From assembly GCF_001039355.2 (NCBI RefSeq), contig NW_019775823.1, positions 146,541-188,578 on the forward strand: 42,038 nucleotides of DNA, given 5' to 3'. Both the position numbers and the translations under genes were made by a program. The notes under the pieces are model-generated. The model was given only the letters and a program-made list of their open reading frames with translations, was not told where the DNA came from and searched no databases. This DNA comes from Lingula anatina (taxonomy: Eukaryota; Brachiopoda; Lingulata; Lingulida; Lingulidae). Positions within the stretch are counted from its first letter, which is position 1. Every line of letters starts with the position of its first letter. This document shows positions 1 to 11,752 of the stretch, one piece after another.

Positions 1-93
1 CATGATACAGAACAGAAAAGTACATCACTTACAACACGGAAGACGATACACGCGCATGTGTGAATTTGTCTCTCTGAACTGTTGTGTGTATGT

Positions 94-113
94 GAGAGAG
101 AGAGAGAGAGAGA
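94..113. repeat. (GA)n microsatellite
   Basis: Ten uninterrupted GA units are visible. There is no evidence of function. Confidence 0.9.
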
Positions 114-608
114 ATGGTCTTATCTCTATGATACCTGGTTTACAATCCAACCGTTATCAACATTCAATAATGCGCAATATTGATAATATTATCATTTGTA
201 GAAATCTTAATCAAATACAGCCGTGGGATGACATGAAAGGAACGGTAGTGTTCATTACAGTTTCAGCATCACTGCGTTCTCTGCACTTTTTAATATTTTC
301 AGTGATGCCCCAGTACACTTGACGTAGGACAATATTATGCCGTAGACGCATGCATCTTATTACCCTATGTTTCTTTTTATTACCATTACGAAAATATGTC
401 AAATCTGCATAGGACATATAGTTAATTGTATATATAAATCCTTCTTGAAAATACTTCTTCAATTGTAATGCACAAGTTATCAGATTCAGATTTTTCCCGT
501 TCAAGACTAAAAAGTAAGAAAAGGACGTACATTTCACAAATCATTCCATGCCCCAGCCTCAGCACTAGGATAATTAAGATAATTATCCAATGTGAACAGA
601 GTTTCCAA

Positions 609-616
609 TGACGTCA
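609..616 (+). promoter_or_regulatory. CRE palindrome TGACGTCA in proximal promoter
   Basis: The perfect 8-bp CREB/ATF consensus lies 58 bases upstream of the ATG of the first Ly6 gene, followed by a TATA-like string (tataat) around 629-634. In other animals such sites in this position often mediate cAMP/CREB control. A second copy occurs at 2417-2424, just after the stop codon of the same gene, so chance occurrence must be considered. Confidence 0.4.
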
Positions 617-673
617 TGCACGTAAGGAATATAATGCTGAGGCCGCTGTGCACCAAGTCAGCTTACTACAGTC

Positions 674-2279
674 ATGGCACAGATCTTGCACGTTGTCAGC
701 CTGGCTCTTATTGTGCTGGTGGCGTATAGCATATACGCCAGTGGTAAGTTAGGCATTTTATTGTTACGGTAATTGCTGTTTCTGTTTAAGTACTTAAGTC
801 ATGTCAAGTCAGTATTTGTTGGTAGAGATCCTGGATTAAATGACAGTAAAATAGACCATTATAATTCTTAAAAATTAATTCATCTGGGAAAATATACACC
901 AATACTGCCACTTTGTCAAGACACACTTATTCCAATTTGCCCCTTAGCGTTGGAGTGTTACCATTGCTCATATAACCAAGCAAATGGGACAGCTGAAGAC
1001 TATGCCTGTGTGAACGACACAGACAACGTGAAGACTGGTCAGGTAAAAATAAACTGCCAGCCAAGCGAAGTTTGCAAAATCCACCAAATAGCATTATACG
1101 GTAAGTGACAATAACAACTTACTCACTGTGAAAAAAGTAAAGCGCTTTTTTTTTTGTTTGGTTGGTTTTTATTTATTCACTGTACTTACCAATTCATACG
1201 AAATTTAAGATATATTCGTATCTATCTAAAAAGTTATTACAGCCTGAAGGTCACTTTTTTGTATCAAGTGGCCAATTGGCATCAGCTGACATCATTGTAC
1301 ATGTCTTGAATTCCTGTGTTTATTTACCGCCTTTAACTTTATCATACAATACAATCCTTAATCTCCTGTTATATTTTTTATTTGGGCTGTGGTAAATGGA
1401 CCCCGATGGTCTTTGTTAAGTCTTTTTATATCAAGCTTTATTGCCTTACATTCTATTCAAATAAGGGGGCAGTTGATGTTGGCCTTTTCTTATCTTTTAA
1501 TTTGAAAAATGTATGTACGGCTGATATCTTGGGTTATGGAGGAAGTACCTCATATGTATAGACAGAGTTTGTTAAATGATAGACTCCCGGCCAATGTTCA
1601 ATGTCGTGACAGGTCTAATGGGTCCATAACTCCCGTAATAGGGTCTAACTTCATGTGATTTTTTGACATTGAAAACCTATAGTCAGAATTAAGAAATCAC
1701 TGTGTAGGCACTTTTCTATAAATGTTATGCATGTACAGCACGTTATATTTACAACGCGCATGTATGCCTATTCTAGAGAAAATAAATATTTGATAAATGA
1801 GATATAGGCATAAACCAGTAACAATTGACGCCGTACATAAGGCATTTCTGGTGAACTTGCTAAATAGCTGTTATCTCTGTGAAGCATTAAAGATGATAAT
1901 AAAATGTTATATCATGATAAAATAATTAATGTGTAACACCTTTATGTCTGTCTATCGTTTAGGTTCAGGCGAAATCACCTCTTACTTCCGGGAGTGCGGA
2001 CAGTACGAGGAAACCCAATGTCGCCAAGGTGGTAGTGGCAAAAGAGACTGCGTGTTTTCATGCAATATGACTCTTTGCAACAACCGATCAACTCCAATAC
2101 CTGACCCCAACGGCACGTGGCCGTCTACAGTCGGACCGTCGACCACTGTCCTAACCACTTTACCGTCGGGAAATATCACCACCACTACCTCTGAGCCCAG
2201 TGGATCACAGTCCCTTTCCGTGACGTCTCTGGCAGCGATGATTTTCTCGTTTTTCATATGCTGCGTTCTTTTTATATAA
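674..2279 (+). CDS. GPI-anchored Ly6/uPAR (LU) domain protein, copy 1
   Basis: Three coding exons: 674-743, 948-1100 and 1963-2279, both introns phase 1 with GT-AG ends, giving 179 aa. Exon 1 encodes a signal peptide (starts MAQILHVV, hydrophobic core, small residues at the cut). Exons 2-3 encode one LU domain: it opens with CYHC, contains ten cysteines, and ends LCNN, the Cys-Asn signature of the Ly6/uPAR family. A Thr/Ser/Pro-rich stalk follows, then a C-terminal hydrophobic stretch (SLAAMIFSFFICCVLFI) with no cytoplasmic tail, which is typical of a GPI-attachment signal. NxT sites at NGT and NDT suggest N-glycosylation. Family knowledge: LU proteins act as surface ligands, co-receptors or ion-channel modulators; the partner here is unknown. 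The neighbour at 3548-4578 has the same exon plan, so the two are tandem duplicates. Confidence 0.85.
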
Positions 2280-3547
2280 AAATTGGAATTAACAATTAAA
2301 TCCAAAGAATGCACATGGGTTTCTGGGTAGAGGGAAAATTTCTCATCAAATGAAATATGACGTTCAACTTATGACTGCATTTTATTTCTCGCAGGAAGTG
2401 CCGTCTACAACGGAAATGACGTCACAGAAAACGAAGCTGAATATGACTTTTCTTTATGATGGTTTGATATGGTTTCTACCTCCTCAGCAAATCACTTGAA
2501 GTAATTGCTATACCTCCATTCTAACTAGGAAATTATTCTTCAAAGTAGTTTTTTAGATGCGAAAAATAGAAAACTAAAAACCTATTGACTACAGTATATT
2601 TTTTTAATTCTTAACATTCGTACTGCTTACGGTATACATACAATAAATATTGAATTCATGTATGATTTGTTGAAATTAAAAATATATGTATGTTGCTTTG
2701 AGTGGTAGCGTTAGATAGCGATGCTCTTGTACTGTATATCACACAAACACATGTTCGATTATCGCCCTAAATGTCACAATTGATAAATATCTCAACACTT
2801 GTCTGACTTCGACATGTCCATAGTCCACAAACAATTTATCTGTTATGAAGCATTACACCCTGTGTCCATCAATGATGGCAATGTGACTGTGATGCAACCT
2901 TACCTTAGCTGAAGGTTTATCAAATCATTGCTAGGCAGCTGACAGTGAAAATAATTTAATCTTGCAAAGATCAAAATTCGTTTGCAATGAATTATTATGC
3001 CTATAATTAAATGGCCGAGGCAATACCCGTGCTATTTACAAAGTAAGAAAACGATTGTGTACTCGTACATTTAATTCTTCACTGTTAAAAAAAATTAAAA
3101 TTGAGAATCAGATAGATTGTGGTCTTCTTTGCATTCTTATACAGTTTGATTATTTGTTATGCTTCCTTAAACAAGCTTTCTCTTAATGGATAGTTTAAAG
3201 TCAACATAACCAATAAAATCCAATATATGTACGCGAAATCAAAAAGGTGTGAAAATAGGAAGTGCACTTTGAACGAAAAGAAACGCTGCGAGATAGAGTT
3301 GTACTTTCAAAACTGGCATCCAGACCCAGTATTGCCACAAATATTAGTCTTTTAGTAAGCAGTGTTATTAAAACCGAATAAAAGGATCCAGAATTCATCC
3401 TAAATTTATTGAATATGGGCTCATGCAGCGGCATATGCAGGGTGCGTATCGCAACAATTTTAGATCACTTGATTAGATAAAATGTATGTAAAATCATCAC
3501 ATGATTCACAGTTCCCTCACTTCGTTGTTCAACCTTACATTTCAAAT
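2280..3547. other. 3' flank of Ly6 copy 1 and intergenic spacer
   Basis: A candidate poly(A) signal AATAAA is at 2642-2647, about 360 bases after the stop codon. The rest is AT-rich single-copy-looking sequence with no ORF or structure that I can support. Confidence 0.6.
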
Positions 3548-4578
3548 ATGAAGCTGCTGGTCGTTCTTGGATGTGTTAGTCTGCTGTTTTCTTTTGCAAT
3601 ATTTAAAAATGCAGAAAGTAAGTTGAATAGAAAGATTGAAACGGAATATTCATAGAAACGTGATAGATTTCCATAACATTGTCAATTTCATTTCAGTAAT
3701 GTTTCAATTACGTTAAGTTCAATACGATTTCAATGCTTGCTAGGTGAGTATTTTTCTAGCTACTTTTACATACATATATGTACTTATCGGGCACAAACTA
3801 TATATTTCAACCATTTGCCTGTGCCTTTAGCCAGTACTATTTCTTAATTACCAGCTTGATTACTCGTTTGTTTGACAGTTCGTTTCTTTCCGATGCTTAT
3901 ATTCGTGTTTTTGTTATCTATCACCAGGTACACCCTTGAAGTGTTATGCATGTTCCTATCACCGGGACAACTCCACCCGGCCCGAGGACTACTACTGTAT
4001 TAACGACACGGAGAAGGTGGACACGGGGGAGAAAATAGTCACGTGCAGGGAGGGAGAATGGTGTAATACGCACCAAATAATTATAACAGGTACGAGACAT
4101 ACACACACTTTCTTTTTTGTTTCTGTTTTTGTGGCATGATAATTAAGTTCAATATATAGATAGTATTTATATATCTTTTGGCAGCCAAATTTAAAAGCTT
4201 TTTGTTTCATTTATTATCTGATCTTATAAATTTATTGACTTTTTTTCTACTCTTTTGAAGCATTTCACTTCAAAACTGATGTTTCTTTCAGGAACAATGA
4301 ACATCACCTCCTACTACAGAGGCTGCGGAAAGGACAAGACTGACTTTTGCACAGACGGAGCGGCCGGACATCGGGATTGTGTGCGGGCCTGTGACACGTC
4401 ACTTTGCAACAATAAGACCACGCCCATCGTCGATCCAGGCAGCACAACCACGGTCACAACTACAGCCGGCACCTCTACCACACCATCCGGGGCGTCCACT
4501 TTCCGCTTAACTGCAGGGGCCACTGGTATCTTTACAGTGACAGCGTCTTTGGGACTTTTTGTGAAATGGTTCATGTGA
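3548..4578 (+). CDS. GPI-anchored Ly6/uPAR (LU) domain protein, copy 2
   Basis: Three coding exons: 3548-3617, 3928-4089 and 4292-4578, introns phase 1, giving 172 aa. The first exon is 70 nt, exactly as in copy 1, and encodes the signal peptide (MKLLVVLGCVSLLFSFA). The LU domain opens CYACSY and ends LCNN with ten cysteines. Shared with copy 1 are the HQI stretch at the exon 2 end, ITSY-R-CG at the exon 3 start, RDCV, and TPI-DP after the domain. A short Thr-rich stalk and a hydrophobic tail without a cytoplasmic part indicate a GPI anchor. NST, NDT and NIT are N-glycosylation sequons. A poly(A) signal AATAAA is at 4765-4770. The function is unknown beyond the family's general role at the outer cell surface. 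Confidence 0.85.
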
Positions 4579-5719
4579 CAGTGAAATCTCAGTAGCTCCT
4601 GCGTAAAAACAACCAAGTTTTTCACATATTTTTTATCTGGAATCAAGGATTGGCACTCGAGAATGTGATGATTGTTGCCATGCTTAAAATCTGTAAATGA
4701 TTTCCAATTAGAATATTCGACCTGAAAAGAAGAGACTTGCAACTTGCCACCGTGACAAAGCACAAATAAATGCTGTTTGCAACTGTATTTAATCTACCAA
4801 AAGTTGATGAATTGCATATCGCTCACTATCTGTATTCTCAATTATTTCAGCTAATAATCGTGTTTGTTTCATGTGATAGATATCAGTGTTGTTTTCTTAG
4901 ACGCGGTAAGTTGAAATAAAATAAACAATAAATGTAAGTTAAACAGGACCCGCACGGAACTTAACACAAACTTTTAGGAAAATGTTAGTGCACCTAGGTA
5001 CTTCTGTAGGTTTTAATAAGGATGGGAGGGGTCTTGTACGTTCATGATCATCATGAAGTGATAGTATGGGAGAAATACAACTAAGCTTGGAGTCATTGGT
5101 ATTTTGGTAATGAAAGCTGGATTGATTAATTCCCACTGATTTTATGTACCACTTCCACACTCCCAGCAGCAACTTTCGATATGCCAATGAAATGCACATT
5201 GATAAAGTTTTTTGTCTTTTCGTCCTATTGTTTTAACCATTAAAAATTCTTTTCTTCGGTTGCTTTTTCTTTAAATATAACTTAATAAAGGTTCACTTGT
5301 TCGTCCCTGCTTTCGAGAGGATGTTTTGAAATAATTATTCATTTACTTATATCTCAAACGGGTTTTATTTTCCCATTACACTTTAAGGTTTACCAGTTAC
5401 AGATTCAGACACTTAGTTCAGCTCATTGATTTTCAAACACAGACACTGCCTGTTAAGTAAGTCTGTAAAAGTGACAAAAATGAAAGGAAAAATAAATTAA
5501 TCGCTTCTCTAAGGGCTTACGATATTATAGTGTACAGTTGGACACAGTCCCATATGAGAAATAAAACAAATCTTGTTTCTATCGTCACGGGGCTAGGCAC
5601 GCCATTAACCTAATTTTTCATCCTTTTTATCTCCTTTACGTCCCGTTTCTCTCACAGCATCTTCATTACCGGTTTCCCCAAATGACCTACACTGCGATTA
5701 TTTCTACGCGATATCCGCC
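4579..5719. other. Intergenic spacer between Ly6 copy 2 and the glycosyltransferase
   Basis: It contains the 3' UTR and AATAAA (4765-4770) of Ly6 copy 2 and presumably the promoter of the glycosyltransferase. No other coding or repeated structure was recognised. Confidence 0.6.
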
Positions 5720-7057
5720 ATGTTGCGTTTGCTGCACAGATTTAGTCTCAGGGACTTGTTTCAGTTGAGGTTAGTCAGTTTATTTTCCGTTCATTTCTTT
5801 TACAACAAAGTTGTGTGTGCATTACTAAGCTATCGTGCATTTCTAGGCCCTCAGAGTTATGACCAAGTGATGAAGTAATTTTTAAAGCAGTGTATACTGC
5901 ATTATCTATGATAGTGCATATAACTTCAACAGAGGGGAGTGTATCAAGAACAAATCGTCGCGTGCAAGAATAGCAGGCGTTGAAGAGCATCCTCATCATC
6001 CAACATTATCTTGATATTTAGGCTAGAGATTAAAAAATCTTTTGTATCAAAATTGAACAACATGTTATTTTTTACTTTCAGAACGGTCGTAGCGATTTTC
6101 ACCTGCTTGAACCTGGTGCTGTGTACATATCTGGTGGTGACGAAAGTGAATAAAACTTTTGAATCAGACAAAGACGATTCGCACGGAAGCAATGGACTGC
6201 CCCTGGATGTTCCAAAGTCCAAATCAGGAATCCCTCTCGTTTTACACCAAGTTTGGACCAACGTTAACGTCCCAGTTGCGTTCTCAAGTGTCATGAAAAC
6301 GTGGGTTACCAACCAAGGTTCCTGGAGGAAATACTTCTGGGAATGGAAGGACGTGGACAAGCTGGTCGCCGCCACGCACCCGGAATTTCTGGAAGTGTTC
6401 CGCAGTCTGCCATCTCACCAAATGCGATTGGATATATTTAAGTACATGTTGATGTACCGCGTGGGTGGTGTATATGCCGACATAGACATGCAGAGTCTGC
6501 GCCCCATGGATGATGTGTTGGACGCCCACCCGTGCATTCTCCCTACACATCAACACGTTGTAATTGCCCACAATGGAGTGTTCACAGCGAGCGTCATTCT
6601 CCTCTGTCGGCCGGGACACCCATTCTTTAAAAAAGTCGTGGATTATTTTATCCAATTAGATCCCAAGTTGTTACGGACAAATGAAGACACCGGGGAACAG
6701 GTGTTTGGGCGCCTGGCCACGGAGTATATGAATGAAATAGGGACAAATCCAGCCACCGGGCCTCAAGACGCCTTGCATTTCGCCCAGGGCGACGAATTTC
6801 TCCCAAGGACCCTGATACCCAGAGCAACCTTACTAGAGACCTGCATGGAAAAGTTAACGGACGATAACGTACCGGTGTGGATAAAGAACGCATGCGTGAG
6901 TCTGAAGACACGTGACTTCAACTCCTTCCTGCCTCCTGCAGCTTATACAGATCATCGTTTTGCAGGAATGTTTGAAGGGGACGCGGGAACAAAATATAAT
7001 TTGAACATCACAATCCATGTTAAAGACGTTTATGGAAAATATTATGTAATATACTGA
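5720..7057 (+). CDS. GT32 (OCH1-like, DXD-motif) Golgi glycosyltransferase
   Basis: Two coding exons, 5720-5769 and 6082-7057, joined by a phase-2 intron (donor GTTAGT, acceptor after a TTTTTTACTTTCAG tract), giving 341 aa. The first ATG has a good context (CCGCCATG) and the split Arg codon restores the frame. A shorter model starting at 6011 or 6062 without the intron is possible. The topology is type II: a short basic N-terminus, a TM segment at about residues 18-37, then a stem. The catalytic region shows IPLVLHQVW (67-75) and the block R-DIFKYMLMYRVGGVYADID (132-152) with the metal and sugar-nucleotide binding DXD as DID (150-152). This is the hallmark of the Gly_transf_sug (DXD) family. 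Length fits a single GT32 domain; no A4GALT-type second domain is evident. Donor and acceptor sugars cannot be told. Its neighbours are heavily glycosylatable surface proteins. Confidence 0.85.
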
Positions 7058-8954
7058 GATAATTGTTGATTCTGACAAAATATTTTAAAGTTGAACTACA
7101 GCTGATAAGATATAACTTTTATAATAGAATATTTATTCCATTTTGAACGGGAAACAAAACAGAAAGAACAATGGACAAGAATACAATTAGTACTTAAACG
7201 ATACCAGTTCTTGGTAATAGCAAATTCTTATTCTTTTGCGAAAGTTATTTTTCTTACAATTTTTATTCAAAACATAAATACTAGTCACTGGTGTTGATTT
7301 TAAAAACCTTACTGCACGATTGTTTAAACATTACAATTATACCGGTATATCATGATACACACCAGGTGCAAGTTCGTATTTTTGCCACAAGTATTTGAAG
7401 CCACTTAGGTACACATTTATGACTGATATACAGCCTTTGTGGTTAGAAATAAGAAATTAAATATATTCAAACGGGCGGTAACATTCAGCACACATTTATT
7501 TCACCTTGCCCTTTTAAAACATCTATCTGAATTCCCCTATTCTGAGTACCTCCACCAAACCACATCACTTGTGAAATATTTATGTGTCAGGATGCTGAAA
7601 TTCAAAAGTCTACAATTGACAGTAAATCAATCTAAATTATTCTGTTTGCATTTATTTGTTTGAGATTCCCCCTGTGGTTTGATGCCCTCTGTACCACAGA
7701 TAAACACGATTGTACGCAGTGAGGGGTGACAGGCACACGTACACTGTATATTACGAACCTCTATCCTCTTCAATCATAAGGTACATTAATCCCCTATAAT
7801 TTAGTATCATATCTTCCGAAATGCTTACCATTTCGTTTCATTTGCTTATCTATTATATCATTAATCATGACATTTGTTGAAGTTGTTTATCTGTCTATAA
7901 TTTCGTATTTTTTGTTTGTTTCTTTTTTTTAAACTCATTCATTTCTTTATCTATTTTCTTATTTATTTTTGCAGGGAATTCATGTAAAAACAATTTCACT
8001 TCAGCTAAGAGAGTAAAAGATAATGAATAACATATTTTAGGAAATGATTTCGACTTTGGGACTAAGGAGAGTCCAAAATTATCCATGTCATCTGGATATT
8101 AAGTGTTTGCGTGTGTGCAAAATTTTGATCTGCAGTATACTGTATTTTGAACAGTATATCTTTCAGTTTAATTATGATTTTTAGACGTTTACATTACATG
8201 AAGTGAAACTTGAACATAGAACTAACTCCCTTTGTCCCGTTTATCTTCAACATGAAAGGGATTCACGACATTCAAAAACAACTGATGTTCTGTCGGCAAA
8301 GGTCGGTGCTTATAGGAAACATTATCTCCGCTGTGTTGTTTCCTTTCCAAGACCATTTGAAACTCAATTCTAAATTTTCGTTTGATCAACGCTCCCCGAG
8401 GGTAGCAGGGTAGCTGTATTGATCATAAATACAATGTATGTGTCCATGTGTCTGTATCATTTCGTTAATCTATCAAACCACCCGTTCAGCGTTTGTATGG
8501 CACATGATCTTCTGCGACAATATCGATGCACGCTAGCGTCTGTGTGATGGGATAAACGAAAGCACATGTCATCATATCAATGCATTGTTACGCAAAGCAA
8601 TTAATGGATGTGGGTGTAGTCAAACAAACGTGAAACTGAAATGCTTTTTGTGATGAAACCAGCTTACCAAATGTACATGTACTTCCCTAACAGGAGGCTC
8701 CATTCAAATGTCCGGGCGTCTGTGTATATCAAAGAGTGTGTAACATCGAAGATAGGCTAATCTGGCGAGTCCCTATAAAGGGGGGAAAGTATTTTCTAGA
8801 ATTGGTTTACCATAAATTTCTCCATTGCAAGATTGGTAAAGATTCTCAGCACCCCCGGGTGGCAACAATATATTATCTTTGGCAAGCACGGGGGGGTGTA
8901 CGCTGCATTTCGATTTGTTACGATTTTGAGCAGCTGGTACGTCTCTTACGGCAA

Positions 8955-9180
8955 CAGGGCTCCGTATCTCGAAAGGCTCGCTATGTTGCGCACGTGCGCA
9001 AGCGTCTCGATTCCATAACCAATTCTATTTCGAGATACGGGGCCATGGAATCGAGACACTTGCGCACCTGTGCAAACGTCTCGATATCATGGCCCCGTAT
9101 CTCGAAATAGAATCGGTTATGGAATCGAGACGCTTGCGCACGTGCGCAACATAGCGAACCTTTCGAGATACGGAGCCCTG
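8955..9180. mobile_element. Foldback element (226-bp near-perfect palindrome)
   Basis: The sequence reads almost identically on both strands about an axis at 9067/9068, opening CAGGGCTCCGTATCTCG and closing with its complement. Inside, the palindromic core TTGCGCACGTGCGCAA recurs at 8986, 9060 (degenerate) and 9134, exactly 74 bp apart, so the element is built from alternating inverted units. No target-site duplication was found. It is much more GC-rich than its surroundings, and no protein is encoded. Confidence 0.85.
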
Positions 9181-9863
9181 ATCTACTACATGTGCATTAT
9201 TTAAGTGCAATGATACCACAGAAAAGCACTGAGAAAAGTAAGAAAAAAATAAGAAAATGAAACCACGTTTTGATGAAACAAAGCCACCCTTAGAATGATT
9301 GCCTCCTTAATGTCACTTCATTATTCGCCTTTTCTGTCAAGCCTTTCGCAAAAAAATGATGAAATATATTTATTATGGGCATTGGCGAAACACGAGTGCT
9401 TTACTCTGAATCTGTGAAACGCAATTAATCAGCAACTCTTCAAAGCAATCCGCGCAATCTATAAAACTAGGGAAACGTGCTCGTGATTAGGTCTGTCCCA
9501 AGATTATCCCCTAAATGACCATTATATCTCACATTATCCAACAATTAATACATGGCGTTTTTTTTTTTTTTCAACACACAATACCATTCAGGTATCGTGT
9601 ACATCGGAAAGCAAGCTGTACTGCAAATTGACACGGTTTGTTTGGCGATATCAGGATACGGGTACCATGGAAACATTGTTATGGTGACAATATCGTAACA
9701 AGTCGATTTTTTGTGACAAATATTTACAACTGTCTCATTACCAAATTCGCCAGTCGTTCTCTTCGAAACTCCACCATCAAGTCGACATGTCTGAGATTAA
9801 GAGAAGGGAAGAAAGACAGATACGATTTGTAGATCCGGTGGTGTTTATTGTTGGTAAGTTCTT

Positions 9864-9898
9864 TGTGTGTGTGTGTATGTGTGTGTGTGTGTGTGTGT
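9864..9898. repeat. (TG)n microsatellite
   Basis: A tract of alternating TG with one interruption. Confidence 0.9.
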
Positions 9899-10896
9899 CA
9901 TGTAGCTATTTTAGCCAGTGGGAATGAGCTGAGTTGTGTTTTATGCTCCGGTTTACAATGATGATGATGATGATACTGAACTTGTCCATTTTTCGTCAAG
10001 TTTCTTTAATCGGAGTAGGTCGAAGAAGGGGTATAAAACGATAGTCTATGCTGAAACTTGAGTTGACAATGGCTCAAAAGTATACCAATCAATTCTGTAA
10101 AAAAAGTGTATGATAGTTCGGCACAGCAACCGCAGCAACCTTCTTTATTTAAACCCCGTATATCAGTTCAAAAAATCACCGGCTTATTTTTTTCTCATTT
10201 TTTTATTATAATTACATGAACGTCTGTGTAAAACTAGATTCCTCCCAGTGAAACGCCAAGTATCAAACTAGATTGCTCAGGAAAAAAATCTCGTTTTTTT
10301 TTTCAAAAATACGCTAATGGAATTGCACGTAGACGTTACAAACTATAGAGATAATGTATAAAGTAAATAGTAGTACGTGTATTAAAATACATACGTGAGC
10401 TTAAAAGACAAGAAAGTATACCCCAAAATAGGATTTTTTGGCGAAGCAATATACATTTAAATGTACTTCACACGCATATTTTATCAGGAGAAAAAGAAAT
10501 TTTAAAAAATCTTTGAACACTGTCTTTTAATTATCCACGTTTAAGTTATGCAAGAAAAAAATACATAGAAGGACAGTCATTCATTTTGCACTAAAACAGT
10601 CACATTCATTATTCTCAGTACGTTTATGCATCATACTTAATTTTATCCCTTTATAACAATTGTCTGTATGCGTCAAAGCTGTCTCCCAATACAAATTGCA
10701 GGCGTGCCAAAAATTGATGGGAGAGCACAAAGATAAGTTACACTACATTAAACATGGCAAACCCTTTTTCAGAGAATGGAGGACACTAGGATAAAAAATA
10801 GGTAAAAAATGGTAGATGAGGACAAATTTAAATAGCATGTGGGGCACAAGGCAAAAAGTTCCTCCGAAGCTAAATGGGGTGGGGACATGTGACTTA

Positions 10897-11070
10897 CAGG
10901 CCCGTAGCCAGGAGGGTTCGGGGGGTCGAAAGACCGCCCCTTTTGTCAGGAAAAGGTCCATTTTTGGGTAAAATTTGAAATAGGTGCACATAAGTTTCTT
11001 TGTTAAAGGTCCACTTTTTCAGAAAAAGACACCCCCCCCCCCCCTTTTGAATTTGCTGGCTACGGGCCTG
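10897..11070. mobile_element. MITE-like element with CAGGCCCGTAGCCA termini
   Basis: Perfect 14-bp terminal inverted repeats are at 10897-10910 and 11057-11070. The flanks GACTTA (10891-10896) and GACTCA (11071-11076) match at 5 of 6 positions and look like an aged target duplication. The interior has a long C-run and no ORF of note. Non-autonomous. Confidence 0.75.
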
Positions 11071-11640
11071 GACTCACCTTCCCTCCTCCCTTACACCCAT
11101 CTGCTCACCCACCCCACCTCTCTGGATTAGTAATGATATATCCACTGATTACAGTGCAATTTATACACCACCTAATCGTTTTGTTGAAAACCCGGGACTC
11201 ATTTTCATTCACTTTTCACCTCTTTTCCACTATTCTTCGGCCATTATCATTTTGATCTGCTAATGCCGCTTGTGGTCCTTCAAAATTCACTGAACAATTG
11301 TAAATCAAAGTATACATATGCTATAATAAAGGTTAATTAGAACCGTTACATGTTTAGGGGAAACAGGAAAGAATCATAGTGGAAAACACTATTTTGCCAT
11401 TGTTTTTCCTGGAAAAGTTAATACAAAATATGAATGTGTGGGTGCTTATTCGTGTACGAGTTTTATGCCGGAGAATAGGTGGAAAGTTCATTTTAAACCG
11501 CTTTCCCAATCATCAATCATATTTGATGTGTATTGTTGGTTAATTAGGCAACCTGGCTGTCAACTGCAACAGTTAAAAGCAATGCTTCAGGTGGCGCTTT
11601 AAATAGTGTCACATTACATTCATGTTCATGATTCTACATT

Positions 11641-11700
11641 ATGAAAGCAATTTTCATTCATTCCATCGGGCTTGTCTTTTTGTTGTACAATACACTCTAG
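11641..11700 (+). other. Signal-peptide-like mini-ORF in frame with the mucin gene
   Basis: ATG at 11641 opens MKAIFIHSIGLVFLLYNTL, a convincing signal-peptide core, then stops at TAG (11698-11700). It is in the same frame as the downstream mucin ORF but separated by that TAG and a TAA at 11728-11730. No donor with the needed phase was found between them. A TATA-like TTTAAATAG lies upstream near 11600. It could be the real first exon with an unrecognised splice, a broken exon, or coincidence. Confidence 0.4.
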
Positions 11701-11752
11701 AAACCTGATTTCAGCATGCGTATCCTGTAAGATAATATTATCACAGTTTTAG

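Larger units (their letters stand above)
1..673. other. Upstream region of the first Ly6 gene
   Basis: No coding region is supported here; open frames are short, overlap on both strands and lack similarity I recognise. A (GA)n tract lies at 94-113. The last 70 bases before the Ly6 start codon contain a full palindromic CRE and a TATA-like stretch, so the promoter probably sits there. Confidence 0.6.
7058..11640. other. Intergenic region with two inverted-repeat elements
   Basis: Apart from the foldback element at 8955-9180, the MITE-like element at 10897-11070, a (TG)n tract at 9864-9898 and homopolymer runs, I see no gene. ORFs such as those across 8736-9219 are products of the GC-rich palindrome. 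If the mucin-like gene has a distant first exon it may lie here unrecognised. Confidence 0.55.

Noticed and set aside
2-537. Overlapping open frames of about 100 codons on both strands
   Set aside because: They lack splice context or family features, overlap each other, and include simple repeat; likely chance.
8736-9219. Open frames rich in Arg/Val repeats on both strands
   Set aside because: They are translations of the 226-bp palindrome, hence near-identical peptides on opposite strands.
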